Shown: positions 1 to 6,944, counted from the first letter of the stretch. The stretch: 9,933 bases of DNA from Sporomusaceae bacterium (GCA_022839045.1 JALHDI010000101.1:1-9933), one strand, 5' to 3'. Program-made: numbers and translations. Notes: generated from the letters alone by a model not told the origin.

Positions 1-101
1 TGGGGATCCACCCGTTCCCATACCGAACACGGCAGTTAAGCCCACATACGCCGAAAGTACTTGGCTGGCGACGGCCTGGGAGGATAGGTAGGCGCCGGTT
101 A
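1..101 (+). rRNA. rrf: 5S ribosomal RNA, 3' portion (5' end outside window)
   Basis: The first hundred bases carry the conserved 5S rRNA core: GGGGATCCACCCGTTCCCAT, then CCGAACACGG, AGTTAAGCCC, CGCCGAAAGTACTTGG and, near the end, CTGGGAGGATAGGTAG. A complete 5S is about 117 bases, so roughly the first 15 bases lie upstream of the window. The exact 3' end is estimated from the family pattern and could be off by a few bases. The intrinsic terminator that follows directly marks this as the last gene of an rRNA operon read on the plus strand. Confidence 0.95.
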
Positions 102-102
102 C

Positions 103-136
103 AAAAACCCGCTCGCATACGCGAGCGGGTTTTTGT
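103..136 (+). terminator. Intrinsic terminator of the rRNA operon
   Basis: A perfect 14-bp inverted repeat (103-116 with 121-134) with an ATAC loop has arms AAAAACCCGCTCGC and its complement and ends in five Ts. It begins right after the 5S 3' end. Because the left arm starts with five As, the structure would also work on the opposite strand, but no minus-strand gene is seen approaching it. Confidence 0.93.
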
Positions 137-209
137 CTGTTTGTGGGAGAGTTTCCTCAGGAGTCAGCCAGCGCATAATCATTTTCAGAAAAATTTGTTT
201 CTAAGAGTA

Positions 210-239
210 TTGACTGTCAAAAATCTTCAATGGTACAAT
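210..239 (+). promoter_or_regulatory. Sigma-A type promoter for the rrf2-cyd operon
   Basis: TTGACT (210-215) and TACAAT (234-239) are separated by 18 bases, close to the vegetative consensus (TTGACA, 17, TATAAT). The predicted transcription start is near 246, about 40 bases before the GTG start of the Rrf2-family gene. No other good promoter is seen between the rRNA terminator and cydA, so this one probably drives the regulator and the cyd genes. The -35 box lies within the 11-base palindrome TTGACTGTCAA (210-220). Confidence 0.7.
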
Positions 240-251
240 TTAAACAAAACC

Positions 252-268
252 ATACCGGTATAGTATAC
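252..268 (+). promoter_or_regulatory. Candidate operator: palindrome after the predicted transcription start
   Basis: ATACCGGTAT (252-261) is a perfect 10-base palindrome, followed closely by a second short palindrome GTATAC (263-268). They lie just downstream of the predicted transcription start and upstream of the ribosome binding site. This is where a repressor would block its own operon. Rrf2-family proteins commonly bind AT-rich dyads with ATACC/GGTAT-like half sites and autoregulate, so self-binding by the next gene's product is a reasonable guess, not shown by sequence alone. Confidence 0.45.
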
Positions 269-285
269 AATAAAGGGGGTATTAT

Positions 286-708
286 GTGCAGCTCAATCAA
301 GCTACTGATTATGCATTCCGGGCGTTGCTCCATCTGGCGGAGCTGCCTCCCGGCTCGGTCGTCAGCACCCAGGAACTGGCGGCGAGCGAGGCTATTCCTC
401 CCCGGTTTCTCCAGAAAATAACGCGTCCGCTCAGCAAGGCCGGTCTGATACGTTCCCATCGCGGCGCTGAGGGCGGCTTTGCTCTCGCCCGACCGGCCGC
501 CGAAATCAGCCTTCTGGACATTATCACGGCTATGGAAGGAAAGTTGGTCGTTCATCGCTGCTTGGCGGAAAGGGATGCCTGCAGTAAGCACTGCACGGAG
601 GAATGCCCTGTGCATGCCACTTTGGCAAGGTTACAGGAGCAGCTTGTTGCAGGGCTCAGGAGGGCGAACCTGGCGGCGCTGCTGGCCGAGAAGCGGCTAC
701 GGAACTAA
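286..708 (+). CDS. Rrf2-family transcriptional regulator with Cys cluster (putative Fe-S sensor)
   Basis: This 140-aa protein has the length and layout of Rrf2 regulators (IscR, NsrR, CymR family). A winged helix-turn-helix fills about residues 1-75: it opens with LNQATDYAFRALLHLAEL, has the recognition-helix stretch IPPRFLQKITRPLSKAGLI, and a wing with GAEGGFALARP. A Cys-rich segment follows (C92, C99, C103, C107), then a C-terminal helix for dimer contacts. In Fe-S members of the family three cysteines here hold a cluster that senses O2, NO or redox state. C92, C99 and C107 match the usual clostridial spacing and C103 is extra. The start is GTG at 286: AAAGGGGG (272-279) sits 6 bases upstream, while the overlapping ATG at 284 is in another frame. 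The gene heads the cyd operon, 47 bases before cydA, so it probably controls bd oxidase expression. The effector is unknown. Confidence 0.9.
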   Translation: MQLNQATDYAFRALLHLAELPPGSVVSTQELAASEAIPPRFLQKITRPLSKAGLIRSHRGAEGGFALARPAAEISLLDIITAMEGKLVVHRCLAERDACSKHCTEECPVHATLARLQEQLVAGLRRANLAALLAEKRLRN

Positions 709-740
709 GTTTTCCGCCGCTTTCCCCGGAAGTCTTTGAC

Positions 741-750
741 GAGGAGAGGG
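741..750 (+). promoter_or_regulatory. Ribosome binding site of cydA
   Basis: The purine block GAGGAGAGGG lies 5 bases before the ATG of cydA at 756 and fixes that start. The 47-base gap between the regulator and cydA shows no convincing promoter or terminator, which supports cotranscription. Confidence 0.75.
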
Positions 751-755
751 AATAA

Positions 756-2141
756 ATGGATGAACTTTTGCTAGCCCGGTGGCAGTTCGGGATTACCTCA
801 ACCTATCATTTTCTGTTTGTGCCGCTGACTTTAGGGTTGTCGCTGCTAGTGGCGATGATGGAAACGGTTTACGTCCGCACCGGAAACGAGCTTTACAAGA
901 AGATGGCTCAGTTTTGGGGCAAATTGTTTCTGATCAACTTTGCCCTCGGGGTTGTAACCGGCCTGGTGCAGGAGTTCGAGTTCGGCATGAACTGGTCGGA
1001 GTACTCCCGCTTCATGGGCGATATTTTCGGCGCGCCGCTGGCGCTTGAGGCCCTCACTGCTTTCTACCTGGAGTCGACCTTTATCGGCCTGTGGATTTTC
1101 GGCTGGCAGCGGCTGTCGAAGGGTATGCACGCCGCTGCCATCTGGATTGTGGCGCTGTCCACCAATCTCTCGGCTTTCTGGATCCTGGCGGCCAACTCTT
1201 TCATGCAGGCGCCTGTCGGTTATGTGTTGCGCAACGGCCGGGCGGAGATGAATGATTTCGCCGCTCTGCTGACCAATCCGTATGTATGGAATCAGTTTCC
1301 CCATACCGTTCTGGCCGGCCTGGTGACCGGGGGCATTTTCATAATGGCGGTGAGCGCCTACCATCTGCTGCGGCGCAGCCAGGTCGAGTTTTTCCGGCCA
1401 TCCTTTAAAATCGGGCTTATCTGCGCCTTGGCCGCCAGTCTGCTGGTGGCCGCCACCGGCCACCGTCAGGCCCAGTACCTCGCCGAGTCCCAGCCGATGA
1501 AGCTGGCGGCCATCGAAGCCCTGTGGGAGACGGCCGACCCGGCGCCGTTCACGCTTTTTGCCGCCATCGACAGCAAGAAGCAAGAGAATCGCGGGGGGAT
1601 CAGCATCCCCGGCGGATTGTCGCTCTTGGTGCATAACGCGCCGACCGGCGAGGTAAAGGGCATAAAAAGCCTCCAGCAGGAGAGCGAAAAGCGTTTCGGC
1701 CCCGGTTCCTATGTGCCGGATGTACCGCCGGTGTTCTGGAGTTTCCGGGTCATGGTGGCAGCCGGCGGCTGGCTGCTGGCGGTCACTATTCTGTGCGCCT
1801 ATTTTTGGCGGCGCGGAACGCTGGAAGATAAGCCGTTGGTGCTGAAGGCGGCGGTGGCCACCCTGGCCGTGCCGTATATAGCTAATTCCACCGGTTGGTT
1901 CGTGGCTGAAGCCGGCCGGCAGCCATGGATTGTCTACGGATTGCAGCGGGTGGAGCAGGCGGTGACGCCGACAGTGTCGGCCGCCAGCATCTGGGCGACG
2001 CTTATCGGCTTCACGCTCGTGTATGGGGTGCTGGCCGTGGTCGGAGTGTATCTAATGGGCAAGTTCGCCAAGCAGGGACCGGCGGCGCCGATGGCGGCGA
2101 CTGAGCCGGTTGAAGGCAGGGGGGTGACGCTGTGGAACTGA
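756..2141 (+). CDS. cydA: Cytochrome bd quinol oxidase subunit I (short Q-loop type)
   Basis: CydA is the heme-bearing membrane subunit of cytochrome bd, which oxidises quinol (probably menaquinol here) and reduces O2 to water without pumping protons. Key residues are in place: H18 (heme b595 region, E. coli H19), H183 and M333 (heme b558 ligands, E. coli H186 and M393), E98 and E106 (proton/heme d channel, E. coli E99 and E107), the quinol-loop residues K249 and E254, and the signature GRQPW at 387-391. About nine membrane segments are visible. At 461 aa it lacks the roughly 60-residue Q-loop insertion of the 522-aa E. coli protein, so it is the short-loop type usual in Firmicutes. It overlaps cydB by 10 bases. 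Identification is secure. Confidence 0.98.
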   Translation: MDELLLARWQFGITSTYHFLFVPLTLGLSLLVAMMETVYVRTGNELYKKMAQFWGKLFLINFALGVVTGLVQEFEFGMNWSEYSRFMGDIFGAPLALEALTAFYLESTFIGLWIFGWQRLSKGMHAAAIWIVALSTNLSAFWILAANSFMQAPVGYVLRNGRAEMNDFAALLTNPYVWNQFPHTVLAGLVTGGIFIMAVSAYHLLRRSQVEFFRPSFKIGLICALAASLLVAATGHRQAQYLAESQPMKLAAIEALWETADPAPFTLFAAIDSKKQENRGGISIPGGLSLLVHNAPTGEVKGIKSLQQESEKRFGPGSYVPDVPPVFWSFRVMVAAGGWLLAVTILCAYFWRRGTLEDKPLVLKAAVATLAVPYIANSTGWFVAEAGRQPWIVYGLQRVEQAVTPTVSAASIWATLIGFTLVYGVLAVVGVYLMGKFAKQGPAAPMAATEPVEGRGVTLWN

Positions 2142-3136
2142 GTGTTATCTGGTTTATTCTGGTCGCGGTTCTGTTTACCGGTTTCTTTTTCCTGGAGGGG
2201 TTCGACTACGGTGTAGGCGTTTTGCTGCCCTTCCTGGGACGTAGCGACAGCGAGCGCCGGCTTATTATCGGCTCGATCGGCCCGGTATGGGACGGCAACG
2301 AAGTCTGGATGATAACGGCCGGAGGAGCGTTATTCGCCGCTTTCCCCCATGTTTACGCCACGTTGTTCAGCGGCTTTTACCTGGCGCTTTTCCTGATGCT
2401 CGTCGCCCTTATCGTCCGGGGAGTGGGCTTGGATTTTCGCAGCAAACAGCCCGGGGCTGCTTGGCGTAACACCTGGGATTGGCTGATCTTTGCCGGCAGC
2501 CTGGTGCCCGCCCTGCTGTGGGGCGTGGCGGTGACCAATCTTATAAAAGGTGTGCCCATCGATGCGAAGATGAATTATGTCGGCGGCTTCTTCGACCTGT
2601 TGAGCCCGTATACGCTGGTGGGCGGCGTCGCTTTTCTCCTGGTGTTCGTCTACCACGGGGCGGCTTATCTTAGTCTTAAACTGGATGACCTTTTAGCCGA
2701 GCGGGCCCGTCGGACGGCTCTCGCGATTGGTATCTTGGCGGCGGTCGCTTGCCTGGCGCTGGTAGGTCTGACCTATTTTTATACCGACCTTTTCGCCAGC
2801 ATCGGCGCGGGCGTCAGCCTGTGGTCGGCCGTAGGCGCCTTCGTCTTTAGCTACCTTGCCATGCGGGCTGGCCGCACCGGCTGGGCGTTCGCGGGCAGCG
2901 GTCTGGCCATTGCGCTTACGACGGCAGCTTTCTTCTGGGGGCTTTTTCCCCGTCTGATGGTTTCCAGCCTCAATCCCGCCTGGAGTCTTACGGTGACCAA
3001 TGCATCGTCCAGCCCGCTCACGCTGAAACTGATGACCATCGCCGCCGGGCTGCTGGTGCCGGTCGTGCTGGCCTATCAGGCCTGGACTTACTGGGTTTTC
3101 CGCAAGAGGGTAACGCTGCGCGACCTCGAATACTAA
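2132..3136 (+). CDS. cydB: Cytochrome bd quinol oxidase subunit II
   Basis: CydB is the heme-poor partner of CydA and stabilises the oxidase in the membrane. The 334-aa length is typical. Recognisable blocks are the N-terminal FLEGFDYGVG with the conserved D25 and the strongly conserved GPVWDGNEVWMITAGGALF (residues 50-68) with D54 and E57. After these come hydrophobic segments making about eight helices in total. The start is GTG at 2132, inside the end of cydA. AGGCAGGGGGG (about 2114-2124) sits about 7 bases upstream as ribosome binding site, and the overlap implies translational coupling. I see no small third-subunit gene (CydX/CydS type) directly after it. Confidence 0.98.
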   Translation: MELSVIWFILVAVLFTGFFFLEGFDYGVGVLLPFLGRSDSERRLIIGSIGPVWDGNEVWMITAGGALFAAFPHVYATLFSGFYLALFLMLVALIVRGVGLDFRSKQPGAAWRNTWDWLIFAGSLVPALLWGVAVTNLIKGVPIDAKMNYVGGFFDLLSPYTLVGGVAFLLVFVYHGAAYLSLKLDDLLAERARRTALAIGILAAVACLALVGLTYFYTDLFASIGAGVSLWSAVGAFVFSYLAMRAGRTGWAFAGSGLAIALTTAAFFWGLFPRLMVSSLNPAWSLTVTNASSSPLTLKLMTIAAGLLVPVVLAYQAWTYWVFRKRVTLRDLEY

Positions 3137-3144
3137 TCAAAGGC

Positions 3145-3176
3145 GACCGTGACCATCCTAAAGGTAGGTCACGGTC
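3145..3176 (+). terminator. Hairpin between cydB and cydD (attenuator or weak terminator)
   Basis: A perfect 10-bp inverted repeat, GACCGTGACC (3145-3154) with GGTCACGGTC (3167-3176), encloses a 12-base loop. Only TTT follows it, so it is a poor intrinsic terminator. It lies 8 bases after the cydB stop and 22 bases before the cydD start. The likely roles are partial termination, making CydDC less abundant than CydAB, or protection of the cydAB message from 3' decay. The role is inference; the stem is seen directly. Confidence 0.55.
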
Positions 3177-3185
3177 TTTCCGTCT

Positions 3186-3193
3186 GGGGGGGG
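3186..3193 (+). promoter_or_regulatory. Poly-G ribosome binding site of cydD
   Basis: Eight consecutive Gs lie 5 bases before the ATG at 3199 and are the only anti-Shine-Dalgarno match for cydD. A homopolymeric G run is an unusual ribosome binding site and would be prone to slippage during replication, which would change the spacing to the start codon. Confidence 0.55.
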
Positions 3194-3198
3194 CGGCG

Positions 3199-4923
3199 AT
3201 GTTTCACCGCGAGTTGTGGCAAGAGGGAAAAAAGCAGGGTCGCCTGCTAGTGCTGTTGGCAGGTGCGGGCGTGGCCGCGGGCGGCGCGGCGGTCGCCCAA
3301 GCCTTTGTTTTTGCGCGCCTTGTGGACGGCGTGTTCTTGAAAGGAAAGGGCGTCAGCGAACTGACGCCCTGGGTATACGGATTGGTGGTATTAATGGCGG
3401 CAAGGGCGGTCGTCGTTTGGTTGCTCGAGACTGTCGGCAGCCGTCTGGCGCTGGCGGTTAAAACCGGGCTCAGGGAGCGACTGCTTGTCCATCTGGCCGC
3501 CATGGGTCCGGTGCACGGCGGAGCGGAGATGACGGGGGAACTGGCCAACCTGCTGGGTGAAGGCCTGGAAAGTCTCGACGCTTTCTTCGCCCGTTACCTG
3601 CCGCAGTTGGTCGTGGCTGTCGCCGTACCGCTGCTCGTGCTGGCGGTCGTGGCTCCCGTTGACGTTACGGCTGCCCTCATCATGCTGGCAACGGCGCCGC
3701 TCATCCCGGTGATGATGGTGCTGATAGGCCGCTGGGCGGGAGAGCTGCATCAAAAGCGTTGGCAGGTGCTTAGCCGGCTGAGCGGCCATTTTCTCGATGT
3801 GCTGAAGGGGCTGTCGACACTAAAGCTTTTCGGACGCAGCCGTGAACAGAGCGAAATTATCTTCGCTTACAGCGAAGAGTTCCGGAGGACGACGATGGGG
3901 GTGCTGCGGGTCGCCTTCCTGTCGGCGCTCACCCTCGAACTTTTGTCGACAATCAGCGTCGCCCTGGTGGCGGTCACGGTCGGTTTAAAGCTTCTGTACG
4001 GCGGCGTCGGCTTTGGGGAGGCCTTTTTTATCTTGCTGCTGGCGCCGGAGTTTTATCTGCCTTTCCGTCTGTTAGGCAGTCATTTTCACGCCGGGGCAAC
4101 GGCCATTGCCGCTGCCAAGAGCATTTTCGGGCTGCTGGCGCGACCGCTGCCGGCGACCGCCTTCGGCCAAGCGCCACTGACGGACGGTGGGGGGATAACA
4201 GTAGAATTGTCCGGGATCGCCTTCAGCTACCCCGGGCGCGAGCAACCGGCCTTACGGAACGTGTCCTTCGCCATTCCCGCCGGCAAGCGGGTGGCGCTGG
4301 TGGGGCCGAGCGGCGCCGGCAAAACCACGATAGTCAACTTATTGCTGGGGTTTGCCGCGCCTGCGCAGGGAACTATCCGCGTCAACGGGCAAGACCTCGG
4401 TTGTCTCCGCCGGGAAGAATGGTTGCGCCGCGTTGCCTACATCCCCCAGTTTCCGCATATTTTTGCCGGTACGGTGGCCGACAATATCCGCCAGGGAGAC
4501 GAAGGTGCGTTGACGGCGGTGGAGGCGGCAGCGGCAGCGGCCGAGGCGCATGTGTTCATCAGTCGCCTGCCGCAGGGCTATGACACGCTTATCGGCGAGG
4601 GAGGCCTGGCCCTGAGCGGCGGGGAGGCCCAACGCATTGCCATCGCCCGTGCCTTCTTCCGCAAGGCGGATGTGATTATTCTCGATGAGGCGACGAGCGG
4701 GCTCGATCCCCGGACGGAGAAAGCGGTGCGGGCCGGGCTCGACAGGTTGCTGGCCGGCCGCACGGCGCTCGTGGTCGCCCATCGTCTGACGACTGTTTAC
4801 CAGGCGGACCTGGTCGTCGTGCTGGCCGAGGGCGAAGTTGTAGAGCAAGGCCGGCACGATGAACTCATGGCAGGACAGGGGGTGTATTCCCGGTTGGTGG
4901 GCGCCTACCGGGGGACGGCATGA
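3199..4923 (+). CDS. cydD: Thiol reductant ABC exporter, CydD subunit
   Basis: This is one half of the heterodimeric CydDC transporter, an ABC protein in the cytoplasmic membrane. It is required for cytochrome bd assembly and has been linked to cysteine/glutathione export and heme binding in E. coli. Residues 1-300 form the six-helix membrane domain, with the CydD-typical stretches FFARYLPQLV (129-138) and LSGHFLDVLKGLSTLKLFGRS (194-214). Residues 333-574 are the ATPase: Walker A GPSGAGKTT (369-377), Q-loop Q417, signature LSGGE (472-476), Walker B VIILDE (492-497) and H-loop H528. All catalytic residues are present. The stop overlaps the cydC start (ATGA, 4920-4923), so the two half-transporters are translationally coupled. 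The assignment as CydD, not CydC, rests on the membrane-domain motifs. Confidence 0.95.
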   Translation: MFHRELWQEGKKQGRLLVLLAGAGVAAGGAAVAQAFVFARLVDGVFLKGKGVSELTPWVYGLVVLMAARAVVVWLLETVGSRLALAVKTGLRERLLVHLAAMGPVHGGAEMTGELANLLGEGLESLDAFFARYLPQLVVAVAVPLLVLAVVAPVDVTAALIMLATAPLIPVMMVLIGRWAGELHQKRWQVLSRLSGHFLDVLKGLSTLKLFGRSREQSEIIFAYSEEFRRTTMGVLRVAFLSALTLELLSTISVALVAVTVGLKLLYGGVGFGEAFFILLLAPEFYLPFRLLGSHFHAGATAIAAAKSIFGLLARPLPATAFGQAPLTDGGGITVELSGIAFSYPGREQPALRNVSFAIPAGKRVALVGPSGAGKTTIVNLLLGFAAPAQGTIRVNGQDLGCLRREEWLRRVAYIPQFPHIFAGTVADNIRQGDEGALTAVEAAAAAAEAHVFISRLPQGYDTLIGEGGLALSGGEAQRIAIARAFFRKADVIILDEATSGLDPRTEKAVRAGLDRLLAGRTALVVAHRLTTVYQADLVVVLAEGEVVEQGRHDELMAGQGVYSRLVGAYRGTA

Positions 4924-6644
4924 GGTACATCGGGCGTCTTCTGGCGCTGGCCGGTCCGGCATGGAGGCTGCTGGCCGCTTCGGCGGCGTTTGGCGTCCTG
5001 GCAGTGGCGGCCGGGGCGGGAATGCTGGCGACCGCCGCCTACCTTATCGCCTTGGCGGCCCTGGCGCCGCCGCTCGCCGCCCTATCGGTCCCCATCGTCG
5101 GCGTTCGCTTGTTCACGCTGGTACGGGCAGGAGCCCGCTACCTGGAGCGCTACCTGGCGCACGACGCGACCCTGCGGCTTCTGAGCGACCTGAGGGTGCG
5201 CCTGTACAACGCCCTCGAGAGGCTTGCGGCCGCCCGCTTTGACGCTATCGGCGACGCCGATTTGTTCGCGCGCTTGGTCGCCGATATCGACCGACTGCAG
5301 TTCTTTTACCTGCGGGTGGTGTTGCCGCCACTTATCGCCATTTTGGCGGTGGCAGGCTTGGCGTGCATTTTCGGGCTGTTGGCCGGGCAACTGGTTTATC
5401 CGGTAGTCGCCGGGTTTCTGCTGGCCGGGGTTGTGCTGCCGCTGGTGTTTTACCGTATGGGAGCCGGGGTGGGGAGGGAACTTACGGCTGCCGGGGCCGA
5501 GCTTAGCGCGGCGGTCATAGACTGTTTGCGGGGCTGGCGGGAGTTAGCGGCCGCCGGCAAGACCGGCCGTCAGATCGAACGGGTGACGCAGGCCGGCTAT
5601 TGCCTGGCGCGGGCCCAAAGGGAGGCGGCCGGCCTGACGGGGATGGCCGACGCCGCCAGTGGCCTGGTGATGAATCTTGCGGCGTTGGCCATCTTTTTGA
5701 CAGCGGCGGAAATGGTGCGGAGCGGTGAGCTCGCAGGCGTATATCTGGGGGCGCTCACCCTTGCCGTCCAAGGAACGGCCGAGGCGGTGCTGCCGCTGCC
5801 CGCGGCTTTCCGCTATTGGGGCGAGAGCCTGGCGTCCGCCGGACGAATCTGGTCTCTGCTTGCAGCCGGGCCCGTTTCCGAGAAGGCAGACCGTGAGGAG
5901 ACACCGACGGCGTATGACCTGGAGTTGCGTAATGTCCGTTTCCGTTATAGACCTGATGGCCCGTGGGTGCTCGACGGTTTTTCCCTCTCGCTGCCGGCGG
6001 GCAGCCGGGTAGCGGTGGTAGGCGCCAGTGGCGCCGGCAAAAGCACGCTGGCCAGACTGTTGCTGAAGCTTTACGACTATGAGGGCGGCAGCATTCTGTT
6101 AGGAGGGCGGGAGATACACGACTATAAGGCCGAAACCGTGCGGGCGGCAATCGGGCTGATTGAACAGCGCAGCCATCTTTTCAACGCCACCGTTGCCGAC
6201 AATATCCGCTTGGCCAAGCCCGCCGCCGGCGAGGACGAAGTTGTCGCCGCCGCACGGGATGCCGGACTGGGGGCGATTATAGACACGTGGCCGCAAGGAC
6301 TGGCCGCATTTGTGGGGGAAAATGGTCACTGCTTGTCGGGCGGTGAGCGCCAGCGGGTGGCGCTTGCCCGCGTACTGCTCAAAAAACCGGCGATTTTCGT
6401 CCTCGACGAACCGACCGCCGGTCTCGACCCGGTAAGCGAGCAAGCGTTGATGGCGACTTTGCTGGCCAGCACGGCCGGTAGCACGACCATCGTAATAACT
6501 CACAGGCTGGCCGGACTGGCGGCCATGGACAGCGTCATCGTTCTCGACCAGGGCCGGGCGGCCGAACGGGGAACCTTCAACGAACTGCTGGCCCGGCGGG
6601 GATTGTTTTATGAGATGTGGCGGCTGGAACACGATATATTCTAA
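4920..6644 (+). CDS. cydC: Thiol reductant ABC exporter, CydC subunit
   Basis: This is the second half of the CydDC transporter. The N-terminal membrane domain (about 1-300) contains CydC hallmarks: GMLATAAYLIALAALAPP (34-51), LSVPIVGVRLF (55-65) and RYLERYLAHDATLRLL (73-88). The ATPase (about 333-574) has Walker A GASGAGKST (368-376), Q416 in the Q-loop, LSGGE (472-476), Walker B IFVLDE (492-497) and H528. Like CydD it is exactly 574 aa and its ATPase motifs fall at almost identical positions, as expected for paralogous halves of a heterodimer. GGGGGA (4910-4915) inside the end of cydD serves as ribosome binding site for the ATG at 4920. It is the last gene of the operon, and an 18-bp hairpin follows the stop within 4 bases. 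Confidence 0.95.
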   Translation: MRYIGRLLALAGPAWRLLAASAAFGVLAVAAGAGMLATAAYLIALAALAPPLAALSVPIVGVRLFTLVRAGARYLERYLAHDATLRLLSDLRVRLYNALERLAAARFDAIGDADLFARLVADIDRLQFFYLRVVLPPLIAILAVAGLACIFGLLAGQLVYPVVAGFLLAGVVLPLVFYRMGAGVGRELTAAGAELSAAVIDCLRGWRELAAAGKTGRQIERVTQAGYCLARAQREAAGLTGMADAASGLVMNLAALAIFLTAAEMVRSGELAGVYLGALTLAVQGTAEAVLPLPAAFRYWGESLASAGRIWSLLAAGPVSEKADREETPTAYDLELRNVRFRYRPDGPWVLDGFSLSLPAGSRVAVVGASGAGKSTLARLLLKLYDYEGGSILLGGREIHDYKAETVRAAIGLIEQRSHLFNATVADNIRLAKPAAGEDEVVAAARDAGLGAIIDTWPQGLAAFVGENGHCLSGGERQRVALARVLLKKPAIFVLDEPTAGLDPVSEQALMATLLASTAGSTTIVITHRLAGLAAMDSVIVLDQGRAAERGTFNELLARRGLFYEMWRLEHDIF

Positions 6645-6647
6645 ATC

Positions 6648-6687
6648 ATAGCAAGGGCGAAGACTATGAAGTCTTCGCCCTTGCTAT
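6648..6687. terminator. Convergent hairpin terminator between cydC and the small minus-strand gene
   Basis: A perfect 18-bp inverted repeat (6648-6665 with 6670-6687) with loop ATGA lies 3 bases after the cydC stop and 5 bases after the stop of the small convergent gene at 6693. There is no long T run on either side, so it is a non-canonical but very stable structure. It probably ends or protects transcripts from both directions. Confidence 0.75.
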
Positions 6688-6692
6688 TCGCC

Positions 6693-6851
6693 TCATTTGT
6701 CGAATGCTAGCAAGATAACCGGGTTGCCGAATTTTTTCGCCAGCTCGCCCTCGTAGTCTTTGATGGCTGCGATCTGATCCGGCGACAACTTGGCCAGCGG
6801 CGCTTTAAGATCCATCTTTTTCGCCATCCCCCTTCCAACAATTTTGTTCAT
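6693..6851 (-). CDS. Small uncharacterised protein (52 aa)
   Basis: Read on the minus strand, an ATG (6849-6851) opens a frame of 52 codons ending in TGA at 6693. The protein starts MNKIVGRGMAKKMDL, continues through a charged amphipathic helix (LSPDQIAAIKDYEGELAKKFG, about 22-42) and ends in a short hydrophobic strand NPVILLAFDK. GGGAG (6857-6861) lies 5 bases before the ATG. A second in-frame ATG at codon 9 also has a purine run (GGAAGGGGG) directly before it, so a 44-aa form is possible. No signal peptide or membrane segment is seen. Supporting evidence that it is real: the ribosome binding site, a frame of sensible composition, flanking terminators on both sides, and nothing else explaining this gap. 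I do not recognise the family. Confidence 0.65.
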   Translation of the reverse strand: MNKIVGRGMAKKMDLKAPLAKLSPDQIAAIKDYEGELAKKFGNPVILLAFDK

Positions 6852-6944
6852 AACATCTCCCAACCAGGCCAGTCTATACGCGATTTTTCGCGGTAATATC
6901 GGCTGCTTTATAGGGCAACGGCTACCGGCTTGGAAATACCCGCG

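Noticed and set aside
187..202. AGAAA-AATTTG-TTTCT inverted repeat upstream of the -35 box
   Set aside because: Only 5-bp arms in an AT-rich tract. It does not match Rex, Fnr or other operators I know and is easily explained by chance.
230..421. Plus-strand frame of 63 aa overlapping the Rrf2 start, including ATG at 284
   Set aside because: It overlaps the Rrf2 gene in another frame, its first ATG lies inside the promoter, and the translated sequence has no recognisable pattern. The GTG at 286 fits the ribosome binding site and the family start.
846..1634. 262-aa open frame antisense to cydA
   Set aside because: It lies wholly opposite a secure gene; the composition (rich in Gln, His, Arg, Gly) is what the reverse of GC-rich membrane-protein codons gives, with no family motif.
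3137..3198. A possible small third subunit (CydX/CydS-like) between cydB and cydD
   Set aside because: The 62-base gap is taken up by a hairpin and the cydD ribosome binding site and holds no start-to-stop frame of suitable hydrophobic content.
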